Shown: piece by piece, positions 1 through 27,300 of the stretch
Layout: each line of letters opens with the position of its first letter
Numbering within the stretch: position 1 is the stretch's first letter
Assembly (NCBI RefSeq): GCF_000003605.2
Contig: NW_003151259.1
Coordinates: 60,791 to 122,514, forward strand
DNA length: 61,724 bases
Source: Saccoglossus kowalevskii
Lineage: Eukaryota; Hemichordata; Enteropneusta; Harrimaniidae
Direction: 5' to 3'
Program-made: the position numbers and the translations under genes
Notes under the pieces: generated by a model
Database searches by the model: none
Seen by the model: only the letters and a program-made list of their open reading frames with translations
Told to the model about the DNA's origin: nothing

Positions 1-2019
1 GAGCCTGTAGTCATAGCAACGTAACACCATCCTGCAAGTTTATTTCTAAGTGGTGGGTGTTGCCGAAGAACAGGTAGGTGATTTATCACGAAGTCAGAAT
101 ATTGAACTTCATTTAATCTAGAAATAAACAGCTTCGTTAGCAAATAAATGTATACACTGGTTACGTAACTATGGCAACCATCATGTATACACGTATCATT
201 ATAATTATAACAAGGGGCAGGGGCGACTTCTGGTACGGATTACAGGAAATAAAATAAAAGTTCCATTTACAGTAAAAAATATGTTTTTACACTTTACAGA
301 TAAAACAAATTCCTAATTACATTTTACTTTTTTCATAATATATTTGATAATTTGTGTTTAAGAATCAAAATTGAAAATTGCAATACGAAGTACGAAATTT
401 AAAGTGGAAAGTGCTATATACGCTTATAAAAAAAAGATCTTTGTACAAATTACGGACGAATAAAATAGATGATTACGTTTTACACCTTGCCCATGTTTCC
501 GTTTTTTTTATTTATTTAAATTACATTATTGCGAAAATAAAAAAAAATTGAATACTCTTATGAAAATACCTCTTGCCGACCCTCTAACAACTGATCATCA
601 GTATGTGTGTTCAGAAGACGAAAAAAAAAGTTATTAAATATAAAGTTATTAAACAGAAAAGTTATTAAATATAATCTTAGGTATATTTGCTAATATGTTA
701 TAGAACGTTTACTTGTTTAATTTGTGTAAATGGATTAAATAAAACAGTAGTGACTTTCTGAATCCTGAACAGTACGACTCGGAACGTACGCCGTTCATGG
801 CGCTCTGTTTTTTTGTTTTCGTGACCGCCCTCGGCGTCAACAAATGGACAGGAAAACTAAATCAGCTAATTTCTCCCTACTGAGAAATCTATTCGTTTCA
901 AAATTAATTCGTGTTTAAACACAATTACAATATTGGGGCGCTTTCACAGTCTCATGTATGCCCTCGTGTCAGATATTTGCGTAGGTACGTGTTTTTTTCC
1001 GTAAAGTTAGGTGGTACAGTTTAGACTAACCTTTCACCTTTACTAAATGCACATGTTTCCGAAGTTCTGGTGTTACAGTGTAATGAATGTGTCTGCTCTG
1101 TACATCGGTAATATTGTGAGTTAAAACAATTTATACATGTGATTAATTTATGCCACTCCAAGTGCGTACGCAAAGATAATTTATTACACGATCGGTTTTG
1201 TCAGAAGAACGTTGTATCATGTATACAGTCATATATTTATGAGATAAGTTACGTACGTACGTTGCATGTCAATAGAGTTCTACTTGGAACTGCTCTTGAT
1301 ATGGTCGGAAGTGATGACCATCATATGCCTAAATATTCATGCTGTATAACAACATATCCTCCAGTTATACAGTTGTAATATATTACATGCAGTGACCTCT
1401 TAGCTACTTGTATCAGGAAAACTTACATTATTATTATTAATTATTATTAATCCTTTAATTCAGGCCAAAAAAGTCCCATATTAAATACATAACAAACACG
1501 AACACTAATAAATACAACGTCTAAGATTAGTCCAAAATTTGGATAAGAAAAAACTGTCAGAGTTGACACAAGTACGAATTAAAGCATTATCGCTCGTAAG
1601 TAGGCACTGACTGAAGTTATATAATGCCTTGCGCTGAAGAGATTCAAAGTTTAAGGCTAAAGACCAATCTTATAGCGTTATTATAAGCCACTATTGCATT
1701 AGTGTAATTTGTGAATTAAAAATCTAATTATATGAATGACCCCAAATGCCAATAAAATCAAAACTGCCTTGCCCAAAACCAAACTTCGAATGTATGACAT
1801 TAATTGTGAGTATATATTTGATTGACAATTAAAAAAAACACCTTGCAAATTATTTTAGGCATTGAAGGTATCCCACTAAATAAAGTGCAATTAAAGACCA
1901 CTGTATTATACATATAAGTGCATGTACTACTAATAGATCCAATAATGATACTTACTTTTTTTCTTATCTCCAAGCAGCACACAACATTGACGTAATGTAC
2001 TGAAGATAAAGCTATCAAA
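1..2019. other. Upstream region of PTCD1, no gene recognised
   Basis: AT-rich DNA with homopolymer runs and many stops. The open frame at 1139-1378 has no recognisable protein features and I do not call it. A slightly more GC-rich patch around 770-860 could be near a promoter or a non-coding first exon, but I see no decisive core promoter element. A pyrimidine tract ending in CCAAG at about 1973 lies just before the PTCD1 start and could be an acceptor for a 5' UTR intron. An in-frame TAA at 1993-1995 fixes the PTCD1 start codon at 2020. Confidence 0.4.
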
Positions 2020-5000
2020 ATGCTCCGTAGTTCTAAACATGTTTTGCAGTGTAATGCTTTTACAAATCTCTACTTATGGAATAGCTTTTCAAGTAAGAAT
2101 TTGGCTTCGTCAAGTAATTGGCTGAAGAATAAAACACTGTCAAAAACACTTTACAGAAATCTACAAACCAGGACTCGCTTAAACAGGAAAGCTGCTTATC
2201 CACACCCAGCACTGCCACTCTGGAATAAAAACAGTCTGTTGAGTTTGTCAAGTACACTTAATCTACACACTGGTGTGCTGAAACACTCAAGAGAATTTGA
2301 TGAAAGTGTGCCCTCGCAGCCAAGAGTTGGCAGAAAACATATAACTGTCTCAGATATCAACAAGTTATTAAACGATGACATGGAAAGCTCTCAAGATAAA
2401 GGTGACATAAAATCCAATCTATCAGTTGATGACAAAATAGACAGACTGAAATTATCGGAATATGAGAAAACAATGACTCAGCAGTATTCACAGAAATATC
2501 AATCAAATCAAAGATTTAGTAATCGAAAGTTGGATGATGAGGTAATTGAGGAGGAGTTCATTGATGAAGAAAGGTCAAAGCCCCATCACATTGATAGAAA
2601 TGAAAGAGAGAAATCAAGGGTTGATGCTGATATATTTGGTGATGTTACTGATGATTATAAAAACCGAAAAGTAAGTTTTATTGATGTTAGCACATTGTAA
2701 GATTTAATCACAGTCAGACTAGTGAACAAAATACCAGATACAAATTTTGTGTCTTGACAAAATGTTCATTAAAAGCCAATTTTTTTCATCAAAATGTACA
2801 TTTCAGTTTCTGTCAAAAATCAACATTGAAATAATTGAGAGCTGCACCTTTACACTAATTTGTACTACATGTAAATTTCGTATTTACTTTCAGTCTTGTT
2901 ATTTGGACAAAGTCTGAAAACAAGGAATATGAATTCCAGATTGATCCGTCCGTCCGTCTGTCCATCCATCCATCTATGCATGTCTGTCTGTCAAACTAGG
3001 TTCAATGACAATCCATGATATCCAACATTTTCATATTTGTTGTTTGTTGATTCGATAAAATGTGGCCAACTGGTTGCTATTTTGACTGTAAAATAGGGCT
3101 AAATCATTATAGAACTGGTTCATGATGAAGGCTGGGTCGAATACAATCAAACTTTATACAGTGACAACATATATTTGATGGAAAGACCATGTTGTTATTT
3201 TCTGAAGATTCAATTCAAATTGATTATCTGACAAACAGTAATCTTGGTGACTCCATAGAACTCCAAAGCACTTGATTATGGATGGGGATCACCATATGTC
3301 ATTTATAATAACTTTTATGATACTGTTTTCTATTCAGTTTCAAGATGATGATTATTTGGAGATTGATGCTGAAGATGAAGAAATAATGTTGAGACGAAGA
3401 CGTTACCCTCCGATTTGGTATGCAAATCGAATGAAGAAACTTGTGAAGGATGGAAAAGTGAGTTTGTAAATTTGATACAAATTTGAACCAACTTCAATTT
3501 GTTTCAAAAAATAAATATTAATATTAAACATGTATAACAAGTTAACTGTTCATAGAATTAAAAGACAACAATGTATGACTAATGTCTGGAAAAACAAAAA
3601 TTATTTACAAAAAAAAATCTATCCTGAAATCAATATACTGGATAGTTTTAACTTACTTTAGTATACTATAGTAGGCAGGCAAGTTATACATCAAATAACT
3701 GAAATGTACGAATAGTTGTTGTCTTACTATGTGTTTTTTTCAGCTGAAGGAAGCTATTGCTATGCTAGAAATAAGAATGTTGAAGGAAGACAGAGTCCAA
3801 CCAGAAGAATATAATTACAACATTGTGATTGGTGCATGTGGTAGAGCTGGATATACAAAGAAAGCATTCAAACTCTTTAATGAGGTGAGATCTTTACATG
3901 GTTGTTAATTTTGTGGAAAAAAAAATCATATTCATAACACCAAATCCTGTGACATGCATATTCGATAACAACCACATCTATTTCAAATATTTATCATAGG
4001 ATTGTTATGGATAGGAGTTGAATCGCAGTCAGTACACAACTATTGTAAACAGTGATTTGTTTTCTCATATTTCAGATGAAGAGACGAGGACTCTCTCCCT
4101 CAGAGGTCACTTACACAGCTTTGTTTAATGCATGTGCCCAGTCGCCATGGGCAACAACCGATGGACTCTCTCGGCTCAATAAGTTAAGAGAACAGATAAA
4201 AGAGAAAGGAATCCAGCTGAATCATATTACTTACAGAGCTCAAGTCAAAGCATGTGCTAAATGTGGTGATATACTGTCGGCTTTTAACGTCTTTGATGAA
4301 ATGATCATCGCTGGACACTCTCCATCAGTTGATAGTTTCAATGTGCTGTTGATGGCTTGTATTGCTGACAAACATTCTGGATTTAGATTAGCCATTCAGG
4401 TAGGGAATGCAAACAATTATAGATAGCATTGCCAATGTGATGCAGTGAGACAACTAGGGATTATTGTATAATACTGTAAAATATTTTATTTCAGCCGAAA
4501 TTAATTTTCACTGAAAAGAAATTATAGTTGTTTTCTATGGAGTTTATTTTTACTGATTTTTGATGAGTTGATGGAAAATATAGATTTTCACTGGATTATA
4601 TTTTTATGACTTTGGATGTTTCTCTTCAGTGATATTTTGTTATATATGTATGATTAAATTAAATTTAGTTTTCTCTAATATTTTGACTTGAATTCCTAAA
4701 ATGCCAAATCATCAAATGTTAGGTTTAAAACTGAAGTTGTACACTTAAATATCTGTGTAGGACTGTATGTTGCTGATAACTGAATGTATATCACCCCCCC
4801 AAAGCACTTGTCTCGCCCCAGCTTGTAAGGTCAACACTGTCACATGCCTTGCAACTAGTGATTTATTGTGATGAGGATAGGGAATTAAGCAAGTAATTTA
4901 ACAAAGTATTATTACCAAAAAAAAATATTTCTATATTTTTTTTTATTATTTGAACTAAAATATATATGTATTTACAAAAGGTTTGGAGACAGATGTTATC

Positions 5001-7356
5001 ACGGAGAATCGAACCAGAGGCTGAAACTTTCAATTTACTTCTTCGAGCTGTACGGGATTGTGGGATTGGCGACGTTGAAGCAGCCAATCAGATACTGCTT
5101 TACAGTAAGCCAGTAAAAATGAAGAAAAGAAAGAAAGAGAAAGTAAAAGTAGTTTCTTCAAGGAAATCCAAGATGGTAAGAAATGTTGAAGAGGAGGATA
5201 CAGGAAAGAAACATTCAGAAGAAGAGGATGATTTGAAAAATAATATGGAAATGCTAAGTCTAAAATCAGTGAAGGTTATTGAGGCAATCAGTCAAGAAAA
5301 TCATACTAGCACTGAACTGGTGAAAAGTGATATCAAAGATACCGTGGAAACTAAAGATGTTGCCCTTAGCAACAAACAAGAAGGAAAACTAACTGGGATT
5401 CGTCTTCCATTTGGGCTGCCTAATTTGCTAGATCGCTTCCCATATATTGATCAGGTTGACAGTTTGAGTGAGTGTCGGACACCGGAAACAAGACTTGCAC
5501 TGATTGGTGGTGTTGATGGCATGCTGGCTAGAATGAAAGAGTATGATGTGAAACCAAACATTAAAACTTACACGCTGCTGTTAGAAAGCACACCCATGAC
5601 TCTCAAAGCTGAGAAGGAGATGCTTGTTGTCATGGACACAGCAGGAGTTTCAGCAGATATTGAATTTTGTAATTCTATTATTAGAAGAAGAACCAAGAGA
5701 AATGACTTGCATGGAGCAAAGGTAAGAGAAAACTGTAATTGCATCGTGAATACGAGCATGAATAAACCAACATGTGCATATTTTGGATATACTGGATAAA
5801 ATATAAAATACATGTATTTACCATACACACACCTCTGTGATTCACGCAAGGTTATGCATTACTAATAGAGCAATTATGATAAGTGTTACATCATTGGTTT
5901 AACAGAGTTATAATAATTTAACTTAAATAATTTATGAGTTAGGAAAACATGCACCCAACATTGCAGTATCCTACAATTAAGCTCAATTTGACAGATTCTA
6001 CAGTTTAATAAATGAAACTCTGCTGTAAAAGTTAAAAATGAGATTCACGGATAATGTGCAGATACTTTTGTTAATTCACTTTAGTTTTTCTGTAACTTTT
6101 ACCAATGATAAGTTACCTAATTCGTATGCATTTTGAGAAATCTTTGTTTGTGGGTGCGTGCAGTTGGAAATAGAAAATTCGAAAACAGTAAATTCATGTG
6201 TAGTATCCACTCTGATTGCTTGAACTGTTTTTTGTCATCAAATATTTCTATGTTTCAACGCAGGTTAAAGGATCATCGTTGTTTCACTGACATGAAGCTG
6301 ATAAATGTGTACAAAATGTATTCAAAGCAGCATCTTTATGACTTTGTGAATTCTAATAATTATATAGCACTGGTAATATCACTGCAGTTCTTTAGGCAAG
6401 GAGGCACAATGACTCTAACCCCATGTCTGTCTCTATAATTATCGAAGCACAATTAAAATAATCCTAATTTTCTCTAGAATTTATTTTTACTGTATGGCAT
6501 TGTGTACACTTTTAGTTAATGATACCAGAACTCCATCAAAGAGGGCTCCATCCAAATTTGAGGACATATGTGAACTTGGCGTGTGCTTGTTTTGAGAAAG
6601 AAGATGGTCTTCAACTCCTTCAAGAACTAAAGGTACACATGTAGCTATGCTATGTTAATTATTTTTGAATAATTTACTGGAACTACACGCTCTTGCAACT
6701 CATAAAACCAGTTAGGCGTTCTTGGCCGATTAAATTTGTCATCAAGTTGTCTTTTAGACAGATATCTGTACTAGTGTATTCACCATTATCTAAACTCTCT
6801 GATAATGTAGAGGTTGTAGCATGCTGAGCAACTTTTAGAGATCTATTTCAATCATATTTTATATGGTGCCTTTGCTCAACTGTTTAACTGTTGAGGGCAG
6901 CAGACATTCATAAGCTTTCATTGCTTGACAGGCAAGTGGATTAAAGCCCAATGTGCCTCTATACGGAGCACTCATAAAATCAGCTAACAGAAGAAAAGAC
7001 TATGGATACTTGATAGAGTTGTTGAAGAAAATGAAATCTGATGGCGTCAAACCGAATGAAATCATTCTGGAACAGTTAGAACGAACAGCAGCATTTACAA
7101 CTAATATAGCTAAAGTAAGAAACATTTAGCTTTCTTTTTCTCTGCTCGTCTAACTCTGATAGTTATAATGCATCACATCAACGCCTCATGTGATTGTGAT
7201 TATTTTCAGGGATATCAAGGCAGTAAACATTCACGATACATTGGGATACAAGGTTTCCGTGGTTACTATAACCATTGGCTTGATGATATGGAAGTGGAAG
7301 AAGAACATCCATGGTCAAAATATCGGTTAAATGAGGATCAAGAGAAGACGCAGTGA
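2020..7356 (+). CDS. PTCD1: PTCD1, mitochondrial pentatricopeptide repeat domain protein 1
   Basis: Coding exons: 2020-2670, 3338-3457, 3744-3884, 4076-4399, 4981-5721, 6516-6632, 6932-7114, 7210-7356. All are multiples of three (phase 0 introns) with GT donors and AG acceptors, giving 807 aa; human PTCD1 is about 700 aa. The N-terminus (residues 1-65) is rich in Arg, Lys, Ser and Asn with few acidic residues, like a mitochondrial targeting sequence. PPR-like helical hairpins of the form YNxxIxACGRAGxxxxAFxLF run through residues about 270-450 and again about 590-760. Exon 5 adds a long charged, low-complexity insert (residues about 453-530, KMKKRKK then acidic stretches) that explains the extra length. 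The C-terminal exon has the GFRxYYxxWL and HPW motifs I associate with PTCD1. In mammals the protein acts in the mitochondrial matrix on leucine tRNA levels and 16S rRNA/ribosome assembly. The start is the first ATG after an in-frame TAA at 1993. Intron 4 has a weak acceptor without a strong pyrimidine tract. Confidence 0.93.
2942..2993. repeat. Degenerate tetranucleotide repeat in PTCD1 intron 1
   Basis: A run of TCCG, TCTG and TCCA tetranucleotides forms a short imperfect microsatellite inside the first intron. No further function is visible. Confidence 0.8.
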
Positions 7357-8710
7357 TTGGTGTACCAGTTTCATCAGCAGGGGCCGCCATTTCCATTTCA
7401 CAGTTGTATATTCAATTGGTCAATCATAGACAATAACACAAATAATCAAGAAATTGCAGTTGAGGCAAAGCATATACACAAGTTAAGCAAGCTGCCGACC
7501 ATTGGCATCAAATGATCATGGGAAATTTGTTAATCCTAAGTATGTACACCATTATCTTCCTCAAAAGGAAATCTTGTGTCCAAGCACTGGTTCTATGTTT
7601 GTTTTGGCAATGGTAGTAGACACAGAAATAACTAATTTTGATTTAATCAGTACTTCACAAAGTTCATGGTGATGTTCTGATTTGTCCATGCCATGAAAGC
7701 AAATTCTGAAGATCATTTTAAAAAGCTAAATACAACTTCCTTCTTGAACCTTTAGAAGAATCAAAGAATATCATTCTCTATTGGTTTAACTGACATGGGA
7801 ACAATTACGAAAACATGTCCAGGTTGACCTTCACCGAATAAATAACAGAAGTTTCTCTTAATGTTATTAATGTACCTTTCAATTTAGATTTTTTAAGAGT
7901 AAAAACTGTTTTTCAATGAACATAGAAGAACGTTTCATATATGCTGATTTTATTTATGTTTGTTTGCATGTCACCATACTTGAAATAAAATTAAAGAAGC
8001 AAGACTTGTTATTTTATTTATTATGAAATATTTCAAGGCACTGGTTTAAAATACAGATATGTACAGCCTTTAAAAAAAAATCATCTTTTGTTAAATAGAA
8101 ATCAATAATACAATGTTGTGACATGATCTGCAATTGTTAGAAAAAGACTTGTCTGCACTTCCATATTGTACATGTTTTATATTTGACGACTGAGGGTGAA
8201 AATAGAAGGGAAAATTGTGTATATTTACAATACAGCTGTTGTCTTGTTATTAAAAAATGCCCATGTTTTATATTTGACCACCGAGGGTTACACAAGTGAA
8301 GGTAGAAGGAATAATAGTATGTATATTTACAATACAGCTGTAGCACAGCAAGAAAGAAAAACTAAAAAAATGTATTTACAAATGTTTTGTTTGCACTGGA
8401 AAAAACTGTACTTGCATGTCAATGGAACAACTGTGTATAAACGTTGTATGTTGCCATTACAACATCTGCTATTTCCTTTGACATTTGTCGTGAAAATGTT
8501 TCAGGATTTAAACACTGACAACCAACTGTAATTGCAGAATTTACACACATTATAATCATGGACGAGAGACAAATAAATTAAAGTGCAGACCTGAGTTAGT
8601 TTGAGTGAAGTATTAACAGATTTGTTTAACTAATAAATTTTCTAATATCTAAATTTATTTACTATCAGAGAATCAAATGATGTACATGCATGTGTTCTTT
8701 GTCTGCATTT
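7357..8710. other. Converging 3' UTRs of PTCD1 (+) and TRAF7 (-)
   Basis: PTCD1 ends at 7356; AATAAA at 7984-7989 is its best poly(A) signal. On the minus strand, TRAF7 ends at 8711; candidate signals are TTTATT (AATAAA on the minus strand) at 8654-8659 and at 8013-8018. If the distal one is used the two transcripts end within a few tens of bases of each other or overlap. No coding region is recognised here; the open frame 8196-8531 lies over a sequence duplication. Confidence 0.6.
8168..8345. repeat. Diverged direct duplication in the TRAF7 3' region
   Basis: CATGTTTTATATTTGAC occurs at about 8170 and again at about 8261, each followed by GAGGGT, a GAA/AGAAGG-rich stretch and TATATTTACAATACAGCTG (about 8219 and 8321). 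Two diverged copies about 90-100 bp apart. It lies in the probable 3' UTR of TRAF7. Confidence 0.7.
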
Positions 8711-23244
<14,534 letters not shown>

Positions 23245-24350
23245 CTATAATACTAGCTATGATTGGTGGTGATTGACAGTGATCTCATTAAAACACTAAA
23301 AACAGCAATCACACTGAGTCACACAGAAAATAGAAAAGAGTATTGGTCAAAACAGTGAATAAAATGAAATAAATATTAATATTTCAAGGTCAATGCGATT
23401 GAGTGGAATAAGGCATCTTTATTTTGTTTGTACGTTTGATAATTAGTTTTTACTTCCTGGTACAAAGTGGCACTCTTTGTCAAGACGTAAAAGAAGACCA
23501 CTGAATATGAGTCATGTCATCAACACTTCGGGGAAAGTTCCAGCCATCTTGTGTACGTGTATGAGGTGACAGTCAAAACATGCATCACACATTCGTGTAC
23601 AATTATGGATGAGCCCCCCCCCCCCCCAAAAAAAAATCTAGAATGTAACTATTATATTGTCTATCAGTGTCGATGTAATCTGTAAAATGCTGATATGCCT
23701 TGCATGTTGACTGTTTTACAATATGGACAAGTACACTAATAAACTGACATCGACATGGCGGGTAATTCCCATTTCTCTCAATGTTTATCATCGTTCGATT
23801 TCAACATGATCACCACTGCGTCAGTTTTTCACGGAGTATTATGCTAAAATATTCAGACAATCACACATATAATGCTTACCCTATAATTGTACAACACTAA
23901 ACATGAATCGGGAGGATATACCACTGCGATGAACCAGATGAGACGCAAAATACAGCTGCTAAGTGCCATACAAGTTTGGATCTACACCAATCTAAGTTTT
24001 TCCGGGGGCGAATCGTATATTCAGAAGAAATCTCGAAGCTTGATGGCGCCCTGACAAGAAAAAAAAAATAAAAAAAATAGTCGGGGTCACAAATGTTCAC
24101 CTTTTAGACAACACGTTTAGTTTAAACTACCAAGTCAGAAGGAAATCAAGTTTACTACATAAATTCATGATTTTTTTTACATCAAAATGACCCATGTACA
24201 CTAATATTATTCAACGCAAATATTCAGTAGCCAATCTCGAACCTGGAACACGATATCGACAATTGACGACGGGGGCGCTGTGTTCCGCCATTTTGCTTCC
24301 ATTGCACATGAGAAGCACGTTTGTTTAAGAATTCTTCCATATTTTACCAA
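23245..24350. promoter_or_regulatory. Head-to-head promoter region of TRAF7 (-) and EIF3D (+)
   Basis: The two start codons, 23244 and 24351, point away from each other, so this spacer must hold both 5' UTRs and promoters. The part from about 23990 to 24300 is richer in CpG and GC than the surroundings. CCGCCATTTT at 24285-24294 matches the YY1-type motif common near start sites of housekeeping genes and lies about 60 bp before the EIF3D ATG. No TATA box is obvious. A poly-C/poly-A tract at about 23614-23637 is a simple repeat. TRAF7 probably has a non-coding first exon here, but I cannot place it. Confidence 0.6.
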
Positions 24351-27300
24351 ATGGAGGGTCATTTTATTCCACCGACGATACAGGACAACCCAAATGGTTG
24401 GGGTCCTCGAGAAATTCCCGGACAGTTCAAAGATATGCCTTATCAACCATTTTCAAAGGGAGATCGCCTTGGGAAGGTGAGTGGTGACCGTGTACAGTGT
24501 ACCGGTTGTCGGATTTTGTCAATCGTCGTAGTATTCGTTTCGCAATGATCTGTAGTGACAGCTGTTCGATGTTTATACCATGTTCCTGCTGAATCTAAAA
24601 TTGTTTTACCTAAGGGCTGACCCAATTCATAAGAAACTCGGGGATGCGGTAAATTTGGGAAAATCTTATTTGTATTTGAGTTGTATGACCAATCAAATTG
24701 TGCACACCTATACAATGATAGAGAAAAGACTTTTCAACATCACCGCGGAAAAAAATCTAGCTGAAAAATAAAGAAAAAACCTTAGAGTTTCTCATGATCC
24801 ACTAGAAGTGCACAATGTCTTTACAGCTGGAATTGTATTGAAATCAGTAAAAAAAAAAATGGAAAATATCTGCAATAATATTCATGAATTTATATTTTAA
24901 TTTTTCTTGTTATCTCAGAACTGATATTCCACATTTATAAAACTCTCATTTTGCAGGTTTCAGATTGGACTGGTGCAACCTATCAGGATAAGCGATATTT
25001 AAGTAAGAACTCATTTTTGTCAAATCAAATTGACCACATTCTGATCTCTGCATATTATTGACAAAGTCAGTCTAGAGTTAAATAAAATAATAACTTTGAA
25101 ATGTTTGAGTAGTGAAATGAACTGAAGGTTGTGTTTAACACACTTCCAATGTGGCAGTATTAATTTATAGATGTACATATATTTAGAAACATATTAATAC
25201 ATTAATTGCATGTCTTGTCAAAAGTTTCTATACTGGTTGTGAAATTATTGTGTCTAGCCTATGCATGTCTTTTAGTCAGTTGAAATATTCCTCTAGTGAA
25301 GATGTGATTCTAATGGAGCATTTATACTACAGTAGAGATAAGAATGATGGATGAGAGGGATTATTATAGCAGTACATGTACTGGCTGCGAAATTTGTCAA
25401 GTCATCAGTTGAAGCCTTGAATCTAATCACAGACACTGTTTGTTTCCCAGTAATTGACAGGGACATGGGTTTTAAATGTTGAAGAAATTGACACGGTTTA
25501 AAAAACACAGGCACTGATTGTCTCATCCTGTTTCTTTAATGGCTAATTTAATACATGAAGCTTCAAATTTATTTTATTTAAAGCTACATGTATCTCTAAA
25601 AAGATACTGGAATTTTTTGTAACCATCTATTGTAATAATTACCACTGAGACTTGGTGAAGTGTCACTTTATAAATAGTAATAAAAACACTAGTCACACTT
25701 CATATATATATATATATATATATTAAAAGTATTCTGTTGTAAAATATTGTTTTCACTTGTATGTTTAGTTGGGAAATATTCTTCACAATTTGGTTCTGGT
25801 ACCCAGTATGCATATTACCATGAAGAGGATGAGTCTTCGTTTCAACTGGTGGATACAACTAAGATACAGAGACCCTTGTATCAAAGAAATAGGTTCAGAA
25901 TGAACCAGGTAAGATTATTGTTACTGTAAAATGACTAATTTTCACTGGGTTTAAATTTCACTGATTTGCCATTTCAGGCATATTCAGTGGGTTTTAAATT
26001 CATGGTTTTATCATTTAGATAATGTGTTCTATGCTAAATTTTACATATTCACTGGGTTTTAATTTAGCGCATTTTCCAGTCAGCGAAATAATCCAAATTA
26101 AAACCCAGTGAATAATTAACCCCTTTACAGTACTCTATCATGGTTCCTAGCGATTATATCATTTTTTGTTAGGTTAAGTCTAGAATTTATTGAAGCTGTA
26201 CATACAATAGGCTCATGAAGGCATGAATTTATTTTATAGACGTATTATAAAACATCTACGTATTATTAGTTTTCACTTTCATTCTTTAGCTACTAAAAAG
26301 TATTGACTAGTCATGTTGAATTCTATTGGTATTAGGTAGTTGGGATTACCTCCTGGAAGGTGTCATCAGTAGTTGCGTTCACGCACAGCTCCTTAGCACG
26401 GGCTAAGGAATGCTAAGTACGGGTTAAATCTGATCCGAATTTAAGACGCGGTCTAGACCTTAGCACGGGCTAACGAAGTATGCGCGAACGCTTAGCCCAG
26501 GGCTAAGCGCCCTCTGCGGCGACCTTTGGGTGTGAAAATTGTCCAATGTTCGTATAACGACACTATTCCACCAGTCATTACTCCGCGCTCGCTTCCACAC
26601 TAATCGGGTCACTGTAGTAGTAGAGCGTACAGCAGCTCCAATCGTAGACAAAATAAATTTGGTTCGCTGTCTACGACATGCATTAATAAAACTCTGTATT
26701 CTGTTACGCCCGTTGTATACTGTTTATGTGCATCCAAATAAGTGGTCCGTCTTCTCTCGTGTTCCTGTGCACGTCGCTTCAAAATTAGAACAAAACATGC
26801 CAGCAGCAGAAATAGAACCTCGCGCGTGTCATCCATTCTTCGTTCGTAAATAGCGGCTTACCAAAGGTCACCGACTAATGGCACCCCTTAGCCCGTGCTA
26901 ACGACTGGCCCTCCCTATGCTTCGACGCAATTGGGTCTAGCCAAAATGCAAATATGCTAGATAAGCCTAAATCAGCTTAAATCTTAGCCCGTACTTTGTG
27001 TAACGTGAACACAACTAATGTTGGTTGTATTTGCATAACATAGTTATTATTATCAAGACACAAATTGTGACAATTGTTATCAGACTTTGTACTTCCTCCT
27101 TTTGTGATGTTGACTGCAGCTTTTTAAAACACAGTGTATTGTACACAATTTTGTGTTGTACTAGTAATCAAGGTGTGTGTTTTTTCAGCGAAATATTCGA
27201 AGAGATCGTGAACGTCGAGAACAGAGAGCTACTGCCAGCATGCAGACTCTGACAAAGGCTCAGAAAGAAAGACAACGCCAACTTAAACGCTTACAGAAGC

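Noticed and set aside
8196-8531. 111-codon plus-strand frame
   Set aside because: Lies across a diverged duplication in the TRAF7 3' region and has no conserved features.
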